A stretch of DNA of 6,222 bases from an uncultured Veillonella sp. (lineage in GTDB: Bacteria > Bacillota > Negativicutes > Veillonellales > Veillonellaceae). The notes under the pieces were generated by a model. That model did no database searches. It had not been told where the DNA came from and saw nothing but the letters and a program-made list of their open reading frames with translations. Each line of letters begins with the position of its first letter. Position 1 is the first letter of the stretch. The DNA is taken from assembly GCA_915066865.1 (NCBI GenBank), contig CAJZEE010000100.1, forward strand, positions 1 through 6,222, given 5' to 3'. A program made the translations under genes and the position numbers. This document shows positions 1 through 5,956 of this stretch, piece by piece.

Positions 1-15
1 ACGCTCTTCCGATCT
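1..15. other. Illumina TruSeq adapter remnant (non-biological)
   Basis: The first 15 bases, ACGCTCTTCCGATCT, are identical to the 3' end of the Illumina TruSeq universal adapter (established knowledge). An exact 15-base match at the very first base is very unlikely by chance. It shows that native sequence starts at about base 16 and that the contig ends here because a read or insert ended. The promoter region of the first gene is therefore probably incomplete. Confidence 0.93.
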
Positions 16-75
16 TTCTTAATACATGTGTTGTGTTTGTACAGATGTATATGTAAAAGAGCGGAGATTATAATC

Positions 76-663
76 ATGTTGAAGAAATTTGTATTGATGG
101 CTGTTGCTTGTGCTTGTGTAGGTTCTTATACTGTTGCGGGTGCTCAAGGTACTGTTGATGTAAAACCGAATCAACCTAAATCTGTGGTAGCTCAACAAGA
201 AGCGCCAATGGTTGGCATGCCAAGCCCGTTTCATGAGTTTTCTACTGTAGATGAAGCGGCTAAATATATGAATATTACACCTCAAATGCCTAAGGTATTA
301 CCTGTAGGTTATAACATTGAATCTGTAAGTACTATTGATAAGGATGTATTGCAAGTGGTTTATGTTTACCAACCTGGTGAAGATGCTACTCGTAATCAGG
401 CTGCAGGCAAACGCATCGTGTATCGCGTATCTAATGAAATAAAAGAAGATATTAGCGGCGATTATAGCGATTTTCGTGTAACAGCTAATGAAAAAGTAAA
501 CGGCACAAAGGTTATTTTCAAAGGTGGCAATAAAATGGTATATCTCATAGGTTGGACCAAAGACGGCCAAACTCATGGGATGTACTTTGAACGCCCTGTA
601 ACTCGTGACATGGCTAAAGCGATTGTTGCTAATACAGTAGCTCCAAAACAACATACAAAATAA
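76..663 (+). CDS. Secreted DUF4367-like domain protein, function unknown
   Basis: This encodes a 195-residue exported protein. The ATG at 76 is preferred because GGAG lies at 63-66, nine bases upstream, and translation then begins with a standard signal peptide: Lys3-Lys4, a hydrophobic core over residues 5-22, and an A-G-A cleavage site after Ala23. The in-frame ATG at 28 would add 16 unlikely residues. After a Pro/Gln-rich linker (about 24-55), residues 56-188 look like a DUF4367-type fold: LPVGYNIESV at 75-84, a V-x-V-Y strand, a VNGTKVIFKGG strand and W160-x-x-D-G followed by an aromatic. In other proteins this domain occurs in extracytoplasmic regions, sometimes with anti-sigma factors; its role is unknown. 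No catalytic residues are recognised. It appears to be a single-gene transcript ending at the terminator near 784, so it is not clearly linked to the downstream transporter. The gene call is firm and the domain call moderate. Confidence 0.85.
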   Translation: MLKKFVLMAVACACVGSYTVAGAQGTVDVKPNQPKSVVAQQEAPMVGMPSPFHEFSTVDEAAKYMNITPQMPKVLPVGYNIESVSTIDKDVLQVVYVYQPGEDATRNQAAGKRIVYRVSNEIKEDISGDYSDFRVTANEKVNGTKVIFKGGNKMVYLIGWTKDGQTHGMYFERPVTRDMAKAIVANTVAPKQHTK

Positions 664-678
664 TATACAAAATAATAT
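655..678 (+). repeat. 12-bp tandem duplication spanning the stop codon
   Basis: The unit ACAAAATAATAT occurs twice back to back (655-666 and 667-678), followed by a partial third start (ACAA). Because the unit is 12 bases, the stop codon TAA at 661-663 is repeated in frame at 673-675. This is probably replication slippage, and it leaves a backup stop after the secreted-protein gene. Confidence 0.8.
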
Positions 679-682
679 ACAA

Positions 683-735
683 GTCCAGGCCTAATGGGAT
701 AGGCATGCGAGTTGTGGTGAAGCACTCGCATGGAC
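683..735 (+). other. Candidate structured RNA: three-way junction
   Basis: Three nested perfect helices can be read directly. GTCC (683-686) pairs with GGAC (732-735) and closes the element. Inside it, GCCTA (689-693) pairs with TAGGC (700-704) around the loop ATGGGA, and ATGCGAGT (705-712) pairs with ACTCGCAT (724-731) around an 11-base loop. The last two helices abut with no linker, as in coaxially stacked three-way junctions. An intrinsic terminator follows about 20 bases later. It lies in the 3' untranslated region of the secreted-protein gene and upstream of the metal-importer promoter. I do not recognise it as a known riboswitch class. It could be a 3'-UTR-derived small RNA, an mRNA-stability element, a riboswitch-like element, or chance pairing. 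Confidence 0.4.
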
Positions 736-755
736 ACTGTAAGGGTTTTATATAG

Positions 756-784
756 AACGGCTCCTCATATGAGGGGCCGTTTTT
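756..784 (+). terminator. Rho-independent terminator after the secreted-protein gene
   Basis: ACGGCTCCTC (757-766) pairs with GAGGGGCCGT (771-780) over ten base pairs with one G-U, around an ATAT loop, and runs into a T tract at 780-784. It separates the first transcript from the transporter operon. Confidence 0.92.
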
Positions 785-785
785 G

Positions 786-814
786 TTGGTATGCAAAACT
801 TTCATAATGATAAT
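786..814 (+). promoter_or_regulatory. Predicted promoter of the ABC importer operon
   Basis: A -35-like TTGGTA (786-791) and a -10-like GATAAT (809-814, five of six consensus bases) are separated by the optimal 17 bases, placing transcription initiation near 821. It begins right after the upstream terminator, and its -10 box lies inside the Fur box, the usual arrangement for repression. The leader would be about 87 bases long. The -35 box is weak. Confidence 0.5.
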
Positions 815-821
815 GATTCTA
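803..821 (+). promoter_or_regulatory. Fur box (iron-responsive operator)
   Basis: The 19 bases from 803 match the classical Fur consensus of repeated GATAAT hexamers ending in the inverted CATTATC at 15 of 19 positions. The core reads CATAATGATAATGATT. It covers the predicted -10 element, so iron-loaded Fur would block transcription of the importer operon. This is the best sequence clue that the transporter serves metal nutrition. Confidence 0.72.
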
Positions 822-822
822 A

Positions 823-838
823 ATACCCATGTGGGTAT
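823..838. promoter_or_regulatory. Inverted repeat resembling a CsoR/RcnR-family operator
   Basis: ATACCCA (823-829) and TGGGTAT (832-838) form a perfect 7-bp inverted repeat with a 2-base centre, starting two bases after the Fur box and just downstream of the predicted transcription start. TACCC/GGGTA inverted repeats are typical of operators of the CsoR/RcnR/InrS/CstR repressor family, which sense copper, nickel, cobalt or persulfide (family knowledge). As RNA it could form a six-pair hairpin with an ATGT loop. The regulator itself is not in the window. Confidence 0.4.
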
Positions 839-907
839 ATCTATCTAAGTATTACATTGATAGAATATAAATATAGCTATTTTGTGATAAAGAAGGCAGG
901 TGATGTA

Positions 908-1858
908 TTGTATCGATTAATACTACAGCGTTTGGTGAGTATTGTAGGTATTTTATTTGTTGTTACCATCGGTACATTTGTATTGATAAAATTATCTCCT
1001 ATTGATCCCGTGTCGATGAAGTTTAATCTTGTAGGGGCTACACCAGATCCAGTTGTAGTTGCACAGATACGAGAGCAGTTAGGTCTCAATGACCCTTGGT
1101 GGCAGCAATACCTACGTTGGTTAGGTCAAATTGTACAAGGGGACTTCGGTGAGTCCATTCTGTACGCTTTACCAGTGGCGACCATTCTTGGTGGCGCCTT
1201 GCCTAATACCTTGGGGCTAGTATCCTTAGCTCTTGTTATGGGGATAGTGGTGACCAAACCGCTCGGTATGTTATCTGCAAAGTATCAAGACTCATGGATT
1301 GATCATGGGGTTCGTCTCGTTACATTTCTAGCATTAGCAATCCCTGGGTTCTGGGTCGGTTTATTATTACTGTACTTATTTGGTGTTAAATTACAGCTAG
1401 TGTCGATAACGAATACCAATGGCTTTTCTGCCTATGTATTGCCCGCGGTAACCCTTGCTTTATGGATATGTGGTCTCTACATTCGTCGATTGCGCAATGC
1501 TATTTTAGAAGTGTCGCGACAGCCCTTTGTACAGGGGGCGCGAGCATTGGGCTTGCCAGAATGGATGGTCTACACCCGTTACATATTCCCTCATGTGGGA
1601 CTTATGTTGTTGCCTATGATGGGCGTAACCATGGGGGCCATGCTTGGGGGTTCTGCCGTTATTGAAACGGTATTCTCCATTAAAGGAATCGGCTACATGA
1701 TGGTGCAGGGTATTATGGCTCGCGATTATGTATTGATGCAAGGCTATATCATCTGGATTACCTTGGTGTTCATCGTGATAAATATCATCATTGATGTATT
1801 GGGTGTTTGGCTGAATCCGAAGCGAAGAGTCGCTATAAAAGGAGGCTCTTATGAATAG
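908..1858 (+). CDS. NikB/DppB-type ABC importer permease
   Basis: This is the first inner-membrane channel subunit of a nickel/peptide-class ABC importer. The TTG at 908 is chosen: AGGTGA lies at 898-903 and translation begins MYRLILQRLV, the typical start of this family. That gives 316 residues, the usual length. An ATG at 791 would add about 39 untypical residues and run through the operator sites. Visible features are TM1 at about 10-29, the family motif GDFGES at 78-83, IPGFWVG at 145-151, and the EAA coupling loop at about 204-229 (GARALGLPEW followed by IFPH), which contacts the ATPases. About six membrane segments are expected. It is first in the operon and overlaps the next gene by 8 bases. 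The permease call is firm; the substrate (Ni, Co, metal-metallophore, or less likely peptide) is inferred from the Fur box and the ATPase type. Confidence 0.9.
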   Translation: MYRLILQRLVSIVGILFVVTIGTFVLIKLSPIDPVSMKFNLVGATPDPVVVAQIREQLGLNDPWWQQYLRWLGQIVQGDFGESILYALPVATILGGALPNTLGLVSLALVMGIVVTKPLGMLSAKYQDSWIDHGVRLVTFLALAIPGFWVGLLLLYLFGVKLQLVSITNTNGFSAYVLPAVTLALWICGLYIRRLRNAILEVSRQPFVQGARALGLPEWMVYTRYIFPHVGLMLLPMMGVTMGAMLGGSAVIETVFSIKGIGYMMVQGIMARDYVLMQGYIIWITLVFIVINIIIDVLGVWLNPKRRVAIKGGSYE

Positions 1859-2660
1859 ACAAAAGCCCTATACTTTATACGCTATGTTAGTATTAGCAGC
1901 TCTGTGGATCGTATTTTTCTTATGTGCTCCCTATATAGCACCCTTTGATCCTGAAACGACGAGTATTGCGGACCGCTTACAAGACATTAGTAGTACCCAT
2001 CTATTAGGTACTGACCAACTCGGTCGTGATGTGTGGTCTCGTATTCTGTACGGTGGTAAAGCCTCTTTAGGGATTGCTTTCACCATCATTGGCATTAGTG
2101 GGGCCATCGGTATCGCTATTGGTGGGTTAGCAGGATTCTCTACACCTAGCATTGACCGTTGGTTATCTCGCTTGATTGATTTGGTACTAGGGTTCCCGAA
2201 CATGGTGATTGCCATTGCTTTCATCGGTATTATGGGACCTAGCATAACGAATGTAATCATTTCCTTGTGCATTACGAAATGGGCGGAATATGCCCGTATC
2301 ACTAGAGGCCTCGTACAGATTGAACGCTACGCGGAGTACATTACCTTTGCTCGTATGTCAGGTGCTTCAAATCTACGAATTCTGTGGCGCTATATTCTGC
2401 CGAATGTATTGCCACCGTTGGTGATCGTTATTATTCAACATTTAGGGGACGCCATCATTTTGGTAGCCAGTTTTTCGCTCATCGGCATCGGTGTACAACC
2501 GCCGGATCCGGAGTGGGGCGCTATCTTGTTGAGCTCCCGAGATTTTCTACAAACGGCACCGTGGCTGCTAATTTATCCGGGGCTCGCTATTTTTATTACC
2601 GTTGTTTTATTTAACTATATTGGTGATGCGTTGCGCGATGCCCTTGATGTATCTCGTTAA
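1851..2660 (+). CDS. NikC/DppC-type ABC importer permease
   Basis: This is the second channel subunit, which would pair with the preceding permease. It has 269 residues, close to NikC and shorter than many DppC/OppC proteins. The ATG at 1851 has a near-perfect ribosome site (AAGGAGG, 1839-1845) and lies inside the end of the upstream gene, implying translational coupling. TM1 spans about 11-27. The family motif LLGTDQLGRDVWSR is at 51-64 and the EAA coupling loop at about 162-185 (SGAS, then YILPN). The C-terminus carries GVQPPDPEWGAIL and ends GDALRDALDVSR, as is usual for the family. The stretch N134-VIISLCITKWAEYAR-149 resembles, from memory, the equivalent region of E. coli NikC, which mildly favours a metal-type importer. 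A 66-base gap with a small hairpin separates it from the binding-protein gene. Confidence 0.9.
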   Translation: MNRQKPYTLYAMLVLAALWIVFFLCAPYIAPFDPETTSIADRLQDISSTHLLGTDQLGRDVWSRILYGGKASLGIAFTIIGISGAIGIAIGGLAGFSTPSIDRWLSRLIDLVLGFPNMVIAIAFIGIMGPSITNVIISLCITKWAEYARITRGLVQIERYAEYITFARMSGASNLRILWRYILPNVLPPLVIVIIQHLGDAIILVASFSLIGIGVQPPDPEWGAILLSSRDFLQTAPWLLIYPGLAIFITVVLFNYIGDALRDALDVSR

Positions 2661-2691
2661 CCGTGCTGTGTATAGATTTTTTATGGTGAAA

Positions 2692-2704
2692 GCCTCGACG
2701 AGGC
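2692..2704 (+). other. Small intergenic hairpin upstream of the binding-protein gene
   Basis: GCCTCG (2692-2697) and CGAGGC (2699-2704) form a perfect palindrome around one base, giving a five-pair RNA stem with a GAC loop. It has no T tract, so it is not a terminator. Hairpins in this position often protect the 3' ends of processed operon mRNAs or help set a higher level of the binding protein relative to the permeases. That role is inferred here. Confidence 0.45.
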
Positions 2705-2726
2705 AATGTATTTTAAAGGAGATATT

Positions 2727-4250
2727 ATGAAACGTTGGTTGTTAGCATGTTTGTCCATGCTATGCATGGTAGCTCTCTTGGTTGGCTGTGGCAATGATAC
2801 TGCTAAAGATGGCAAACAAGGGAAGCATATGAATGTTGGTTTGTATTGGTTTGGTGAAACATTAGACCCAACTCACGAATGGGATGCGTGGACATTGACT
2901 CGTATCGGTGCAGGTGAAACCTTAGCCGTTGTAACACCGGATATGAAATTTGCCCCACAATTGGCAGATTCTTGGGAAAATGTAGACCCTACAACATGGA
3001 AATTCCACATCCGTGAAAACGTAAAATTCCACAATGATACTCCGATGACACCTCAAAAGGTAAAAGAGTCCATTGAGTATACGATGAAACAAAGTGCTCG
3101 TTCCGCTAAAGCTGTTAAAATCGAGTCCATCACAGTAGATGGTCAAAACTTGATTATTAAGACTACAGAGCCTAATGGTTCCTTGTTATCTAGCTTGACT
3201 GAACCTGCTTTTGTTATCATGGATACTGCAGATCTTAAAGATGTAGCATCTAAACCAGTTCTTACAGGCCCTTATAAAATCACTGCTTTCAAAAAAGGTG
3301 AAACAATTGAACTTGCAGCCTTCGCAGATTACTGGGGTGGCAAACCAGGTCTTGATACTGTAACTGTAAAAGACATCGAAGACAATAACAAACGCGCTAT
3401 GGCGTTGCAATCTAAAGACGTAGACGTAATTCAAAAAGTGGACTCTGCTAACCGCAGCTTGTTCAAAGACGGTTTTAATATTCAAGACGTTGCTGGCGTT
3501 CGTGTGTTTATGTTGAAAGCAAACCACACAGAAGCATCTCCATTGCATGATAAAGCTGTGCGTTCCGCTATTGCTCATATCATTAACTATGATTCCATGG
3601 CTAAAATCATCGGCAATGGCTCTACACCAGGGGCAGCACCATTCCCTCCATCTGCCAATTTAGGTTATGATGCGATTGCTAATAAACCGATGACAGATGT
3701 AGCAAAAGCTGACCAAATCTTGACTCAAGCTGGTTACGCTAAGAATGCAAACGGCATGTATGCAAAAGATGGCAAAGAATTAGCGATTACTATTGCTATT
3801 TGGGGTAAAGACACAAGCTTATACGAAGAAATTCAACAAGAATTGAAAAAAGCAGGTATTGCTGTAACTCTTAAGAAATTACAAAGCCCTGATGAAGTAG
3901 ATACACTTGGTACAGATGGTTTTGATTTAGTAGAACGCAATGTAGTGACTATGTCTACAAACGATCCTTACTGGTTCCTCAGCTTATTCTACAAAACTGG
4001 TGCGAAAGCAAACGTTGGTGGCTACTCTAACCCTCAAGTAGATGCGTTAATCGACCAATTGTCAGTAACATTTGATCAAAACGAACGCTCTAATATTGCA
4101 AAACAAGCACAACAAATCTTAGTTGATGACGTAGCAGATATCTATTTGTTGTATCCAAGTGCAACAGTTGTATCTACTACAAAAGTTAAAAATGTACCGG
4201 TACATCCAATCGATTACTACTTATTAACAAAGGATTCTACTATTGAATAA
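2727..4250 (+). CDS. Substrate-binding lipoprotein, SBP family 5 (NikA/CntA/DppA class)
   Basis: This is the extracytoplasmic receptor of the importer and should deliver substrate to the two permeases. The ATG at 2727 follows AAAGGAG (2715-2721) at five bases; an earlier ATG at 2706 would spoil the signal peptide. The 507-residue product starts MKRW, has a hydrophobic core and an LVGC lipobox, so Cys21 is the predicted lipidation site. The mature part has the family 5 layout: LDPTHEWDAW at 46-55 then GETL at 63-66, PQLADSW at 77-83, and TTWKFHIRENVKF at 89-101. Length is near that of NikA (about 520). The LDP...DAW...GETL opening resembles binding proteins annotated as nickel or metallophore-specific (recollection). 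No metal-ligand cluster is obvious, so a chelated metal is as plausible as a free ion. Its stop overlaps the next start by 8 bases. Confidence 0.92.
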   Translation: MKRWLLACLSMLCMVALLVGCGNDTAKDGKQGKHMNVGLYWFGETLDPTHEWDAWTLTRIGAGETLAVVTPDMKFAPQLADSWENVDPTTWKFHIRENVKFHNDTPMTPQKVKESIEYTMKQSARSAKAVKIESITVDGQNLIIKTTEPNGSLLSSLTEPAFVIMDTADLKDVASKPVLTGPYKITAFKKGETIELAAFADYWGGKPGLDTVTVKDIEDNNKRAMALQSKDVDVIQKVDSANRSLFKDGFNIQDVAGVRVFMLKANHTEASPLHDKAVRSAIAHIINYDSMAKIIGNGSTPGAAPFPPSANLGYDAIANKPMTDVAKADQILTQAGYAKNANGMYAKDGKELAITIAIWGKDTSLYEEIQQELKKAGIAVTLKKLQSPDEVDTLGTDGFDLVERNVVTMSTNDPYWFLSLFYKTGAKANVGGYSNPQVDALIDQLSVTFDQNERSNIAKQAQQILVDDVADIYLLYPSATVVSTTKVKNVPVHPIDYYLLTKDSTIE

Positions 4251-5010
4251 ATCTGATTGTATCGTATTTGATAAGGTTACAATTTCATATGGTGCGGAGC
4301 AAGCGGTACGCGATGTATCCTTCTCCGTGCCCAATGGTGAGGTCTTTGCCATCGTTGGTGAAAGCGGCTCTGGTAAATCTACGTTAGTTCGTGCCGCCTT
4401 TGGCATGTTAAAACAAGCTAGCATTAGCGGCCAAATTTTGCTAAATGGCACCGATGTTTCTACATTGAGTGATGGTGATTGGCGACAATTGCGGGGCGCG
4501 AAGATTTCTATGATCTTTCAAAATCCCAGCGCCTATCTAAATCCAAATCGCACCGTAGAAAATCACTTCAAAGATTTATTCCGTGCTCATGGTGAAAGCT
4601 ATGATGTAAGCCGCGTTATAGATATGCTTAATCTTGTTCACTTAACTGACGGAGAGCGTATCTTGCAGTCCTATCCGTTTCAATTGAGCGGTGGTATGCA
4701 ACAACGGTTAGCAATAGCCTTGAGCCTCATCTTGAAGCCTGGTATCGTATTTGCTGACGAACCGACTAGTGCCTTAGATATGCTGGTGCAAGCCTCTGTA
4801 TTGGATCTTATGAAAGAGGTAACGCAGGCTCTTGGGGCAACGGTGATTATTGTAACTCATAATATCAAGGCGGCCGCGCGCATTGCCAATAGCATCGGTG
4901 TTATGAATAAGGGGCAACTCGTTGAAGTGGGATCCACCGAAGAGGTCATGGCCCATCCAAAGGATGAGTATACTCGCATCTTGTTAGATTCCGTAATGAA
5001 AGTGGTGTAG
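4243..5010 (+). CDS. NikD/DppD-type ABC importer ATPase
   Basis: This is the first of two cytoplasmic ATPases that energise the importer. The start is TTG at 4243, with AAGGA at 4230-4234 eight bases upstream. It lies in the last codons of the binding-protein gene (8-base overlap), so coupled translation is likely. All ABC motifs are intact in the 255-residue product: Walker A GESGSGKST at 39-47, Q-loop Gln93 in FQNP, signature LSGG at 148-151, Walker B ending D172-E173, D-loop SALD at 176-179, and switch His206. The protein ends soon after the nucleotide-binding fold and lacks the oligopeptide-type C-terminal extension of OppD/DppD (about 320-340 residues). This matches NikD (about 254) and supports a metal-type transporter. 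Confidence 0.92.
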   Translation: MNKSDCIVFDKVTISYGAEQAVRDVSFSVPNGEVFAIVGESGSGKSTLVRAAFGMLKQASISGQILLNGTDVSTLSDGDWRQLRGAKISMIFQNPSAYLNPNRTVENHFKDLFRAHGESYDVSRVIDMLNLVHLTDGERILQSYPFQLSGGMQQRLAIALSLILKPGIVFADEPTSALDMLVQASVLDLMKEVTQALGATVIIVTHNIKAAARIANSIGVMNKGQLVEVGSTEEVMAHPKDEYTRILLDSVMKVV

Positions 5011-5011
5011 T

Positions 5012-5752
5012 ATGATTCAAGTTGAGCATTTATGTAAACAATATACAAACCACCATCATACGGTTCGTGCTGTTGATGATGTATCTTTTTCTGTAGTGGA
5101 GAATGAACGGGTAGGTATTGCTGGTGGTAGTGGTTCTGGTAAAAGCACGCTGCTTAGGCTGATTGCTATGCTAGAAAAACCTACATCTGGCACCTTGCGA
5201 CTCTTTGGTGAGGAAATCCATTCCATTCAAAATCATACAGAAATATATCGCTCTATGCAGATGATGTTCCAAAATCCCTTGGCGGTGATTCCACCGAGAA
5301 TGAACTTAGAAGCATTTCTCTTAGAGCCGTATATCAACTATGAGCTTATGGATATAGCGGCAGCAAAGGACGATATCCGTAAGTGGATTCAACATGTAGA
5401 CCTACCTGAAACGATCGTTAACAAATACCCGCATGAGGTCAGCGGCGGTCAATTGCAACGCGTTGTATTAGCACGAATAATGTTGATGAATCCAAAACTA
5501 GTACTCTTTGATGAACCTACATCAGCCCTTGATGCAGTGAATCAAAAACTGGTGCTAGACCTATTACAAAAACTCCATACGGAACAACCCTTCGGCTACG
5601 TATTCGTCAGCCATGACATCGGACTATTACAAGCCGTAACAGACCGAATCATCGTCATGAAAGACGGACAAATCGTAGAAACCATCGAATCAAAACGATT
5701 AAAAGAAGCGGTACATCCATATACACAAGCACTCGTGGAAGCGAGTGAGTAA
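5012..5752 (+). CDS. NikE/DppF-type ABC importer ATPase
   Basis: This is the second ATPase and the presumed heterodimer partner of the preceding one. The ATG at 5012 comes one base after the upstream stop. Only a poor ribosome site (AAAGTGGTG, 4999-5007) is present, so translation probably depends on coupling. The 246-residue product has Walker A GGSGSGKST at 38-46 (Gly at position two where many relatives have Glu), Q-loop Gln87, signature VSGGQ at 143-147 (Val replacing the usual Leu), Walker B ending D167-E168, SALD at 171-174 and switch His201. Both replacements are conservative, so activity is expected. Like its partner it lacks the C-terminal peptide-importer extension. A His triplet at 14-16 in the N-terminal strand region recalls His-rich stretches in E. 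coli NikE, but no role can be claimed. It is the last gene before the operon terminator. Confidence 0.92.
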   Translation: MIQVEHLCKQYTNHHHTVRAVDDVSFSVVENERVGIAGGSGSGKSTLLRLIAMLEKPTSGTLRLFGEEIHSIQNHTEIYRSMQMMFQNPLAVIPPRMNLEAFLLEPYINYELMDIAAAKDDIRKWIQHVDLPETIVNKYPHEVSGGQLQRVVLARIMLMNPKLVLFDEPTSALDAVNQKLVLDLLQKLHTEQPFGYVFVSHDIGLLQAVTDRIIVMKDGQIVETIESKRLKEAVHPYTQALVEASE

Positions 5753-5755
5753 AAA

Positions 5756-5790
5756 GCAAAGAGCCCCTGTTTGAAACAGGGGCCTTTTGC
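5756..5790. terminator. Rho-independent terminator ending the importer operon
   Basis: GCCCCTGTTT (5763-5772) pairs with AAACAGGGGC (5774-5783). Across one A/C mismatch the stem extends through GCAAAG (5756-5761) and TTTTGC (5785-5790), so the 3' arm carries the T tract. The A run at 5751-5755 makes it potentially bidirectional. It lies three bases after the last importer gene. Confidence 0.93.
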
Positions 5791-5840
5791 TATATATTTA
5801 TTATTTAAGTACGTAAGTGTTTGGAGGTATCCAGCAATAA

Positions 5841-5855
5841 TTATGATTATCATAA
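5841..5855. promoter_or_regulatory. PerR/Fur-like 15-bp operator palindrome
   Basis: TTATGAT-T-ATCATAA is a perfect 7-1-7 inverted repeat, the layout bound by Fur-superfamily repressors. It differs from the PerR consensus TTATAATNATTATAA at two symmetric positions and from the Fur 7-1-7 consensus at four. It ends two bases before a perfect TATAAT hexamer, a position suited to repressing the downstream accessory genes. Which family member binds cannot be decided from sequence. Confidence 0.5.
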
Positions 5856-5856
5856 G

Positions 5857-5862
5857 TATAAT
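5857..5862 (+). promoter_or_regulatory. Predicted -10 element of the accessory gene pair
   Basis: This is a perfect TATAAT hexamer immediately after the operator palindrome. No good -35 box is found at 16-18 bases upstream, so the promoter is either weak or activator-dependent, or the match arises from AT-richness. The leader to the ATG at 5957 would be close to 90 bases. Confidence 0.35.
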
Positions 5863-5883
5863 TTTTATAAATTAAATTAATAA

Positions 5884-5931
5884 TACTTATATATGCAGGA
5901 GATTTTGTTAAATTGAAGAAATATATAAGTA
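5884..5931 (+). repeat. 11-bp perfect inverted repeat in the accessory gene leader
   Basis: TACTTATATAT (5884-5894) and ATATATAAGTA (5921-5931) are exact reverse complements separated by 26 bases. In RNA this is an AU-rich stem-loop whose loop contains AGGAG (5897-5901) and an in-frame TTG (5913). The 3' arm ends 11 bases before the GGAGG ribosome site (5943-5947) of the 75-residue gene. It might affect translation or be a protein-binding site; AT-richness lowers its significance. Confidence 0.45.
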
Positions 5932-5956
5932 GTGAGTTAGTTGGAGGAAAATTAAC

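Noticed and set aside
28..75. Upstream ATG extension of the secreted DUF4367-like protein
   Set aside because: It adds 16 Cys/Arg-containing residues in front of a textbook signal peptide. The ATG at 76 has a proper ribosome site.
683..735. tRNA, NiCo riboswitch or cobalamin riboswitch identity for the structured element
   Set aside because: It has only a four-pair closing stem, no T-arm or CCA-like end, no B12-box sequence, and a three-way rather than the four-way junction of NiCo riboswitches.
791..907. N-terminal extension of the first permease from ATG 791
   Set aside because: The stretch contains the promoter -10, Fur box and inverted repeat, encodes sequence atypical of the family, and the TTG at 908 has a ribosome site and a family-typical start. 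An in-frame GTG at 884 lacks a ribosome site.
2644..2676. Possible internal promoter before the binding-protein gene (TTGATG and TATAGA)
   Set aside because: The spacing is 21 bases, too long for a sigma-70 promoter, and no extended -10 is in the right position.
3186..3578. 130-codon reverse-strand open frame inside the binding-protein gene
   Set aside because: It is antisense to a clear family 5 lipoprotein gene, has no recognisable domain or ribosome site, and its Cys/Phe-rich composition is typical of a shadow frame.
5730..5747. CACTCG/CGAGTG inverted repeat at the end of the last ATPase gene
   Set aside because: It lies within coding sequence, has only a six-pair stem without a T tract, and the strong terminator follows directly.
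5843..5875. Ten-codon ATG frame starting inside the operator palindrome
   Set aside because: It is very short, of low-complexity Ile-rich composition, has poor ribosome-site spacing, and is best explained by AT-rich regulatory DNA.
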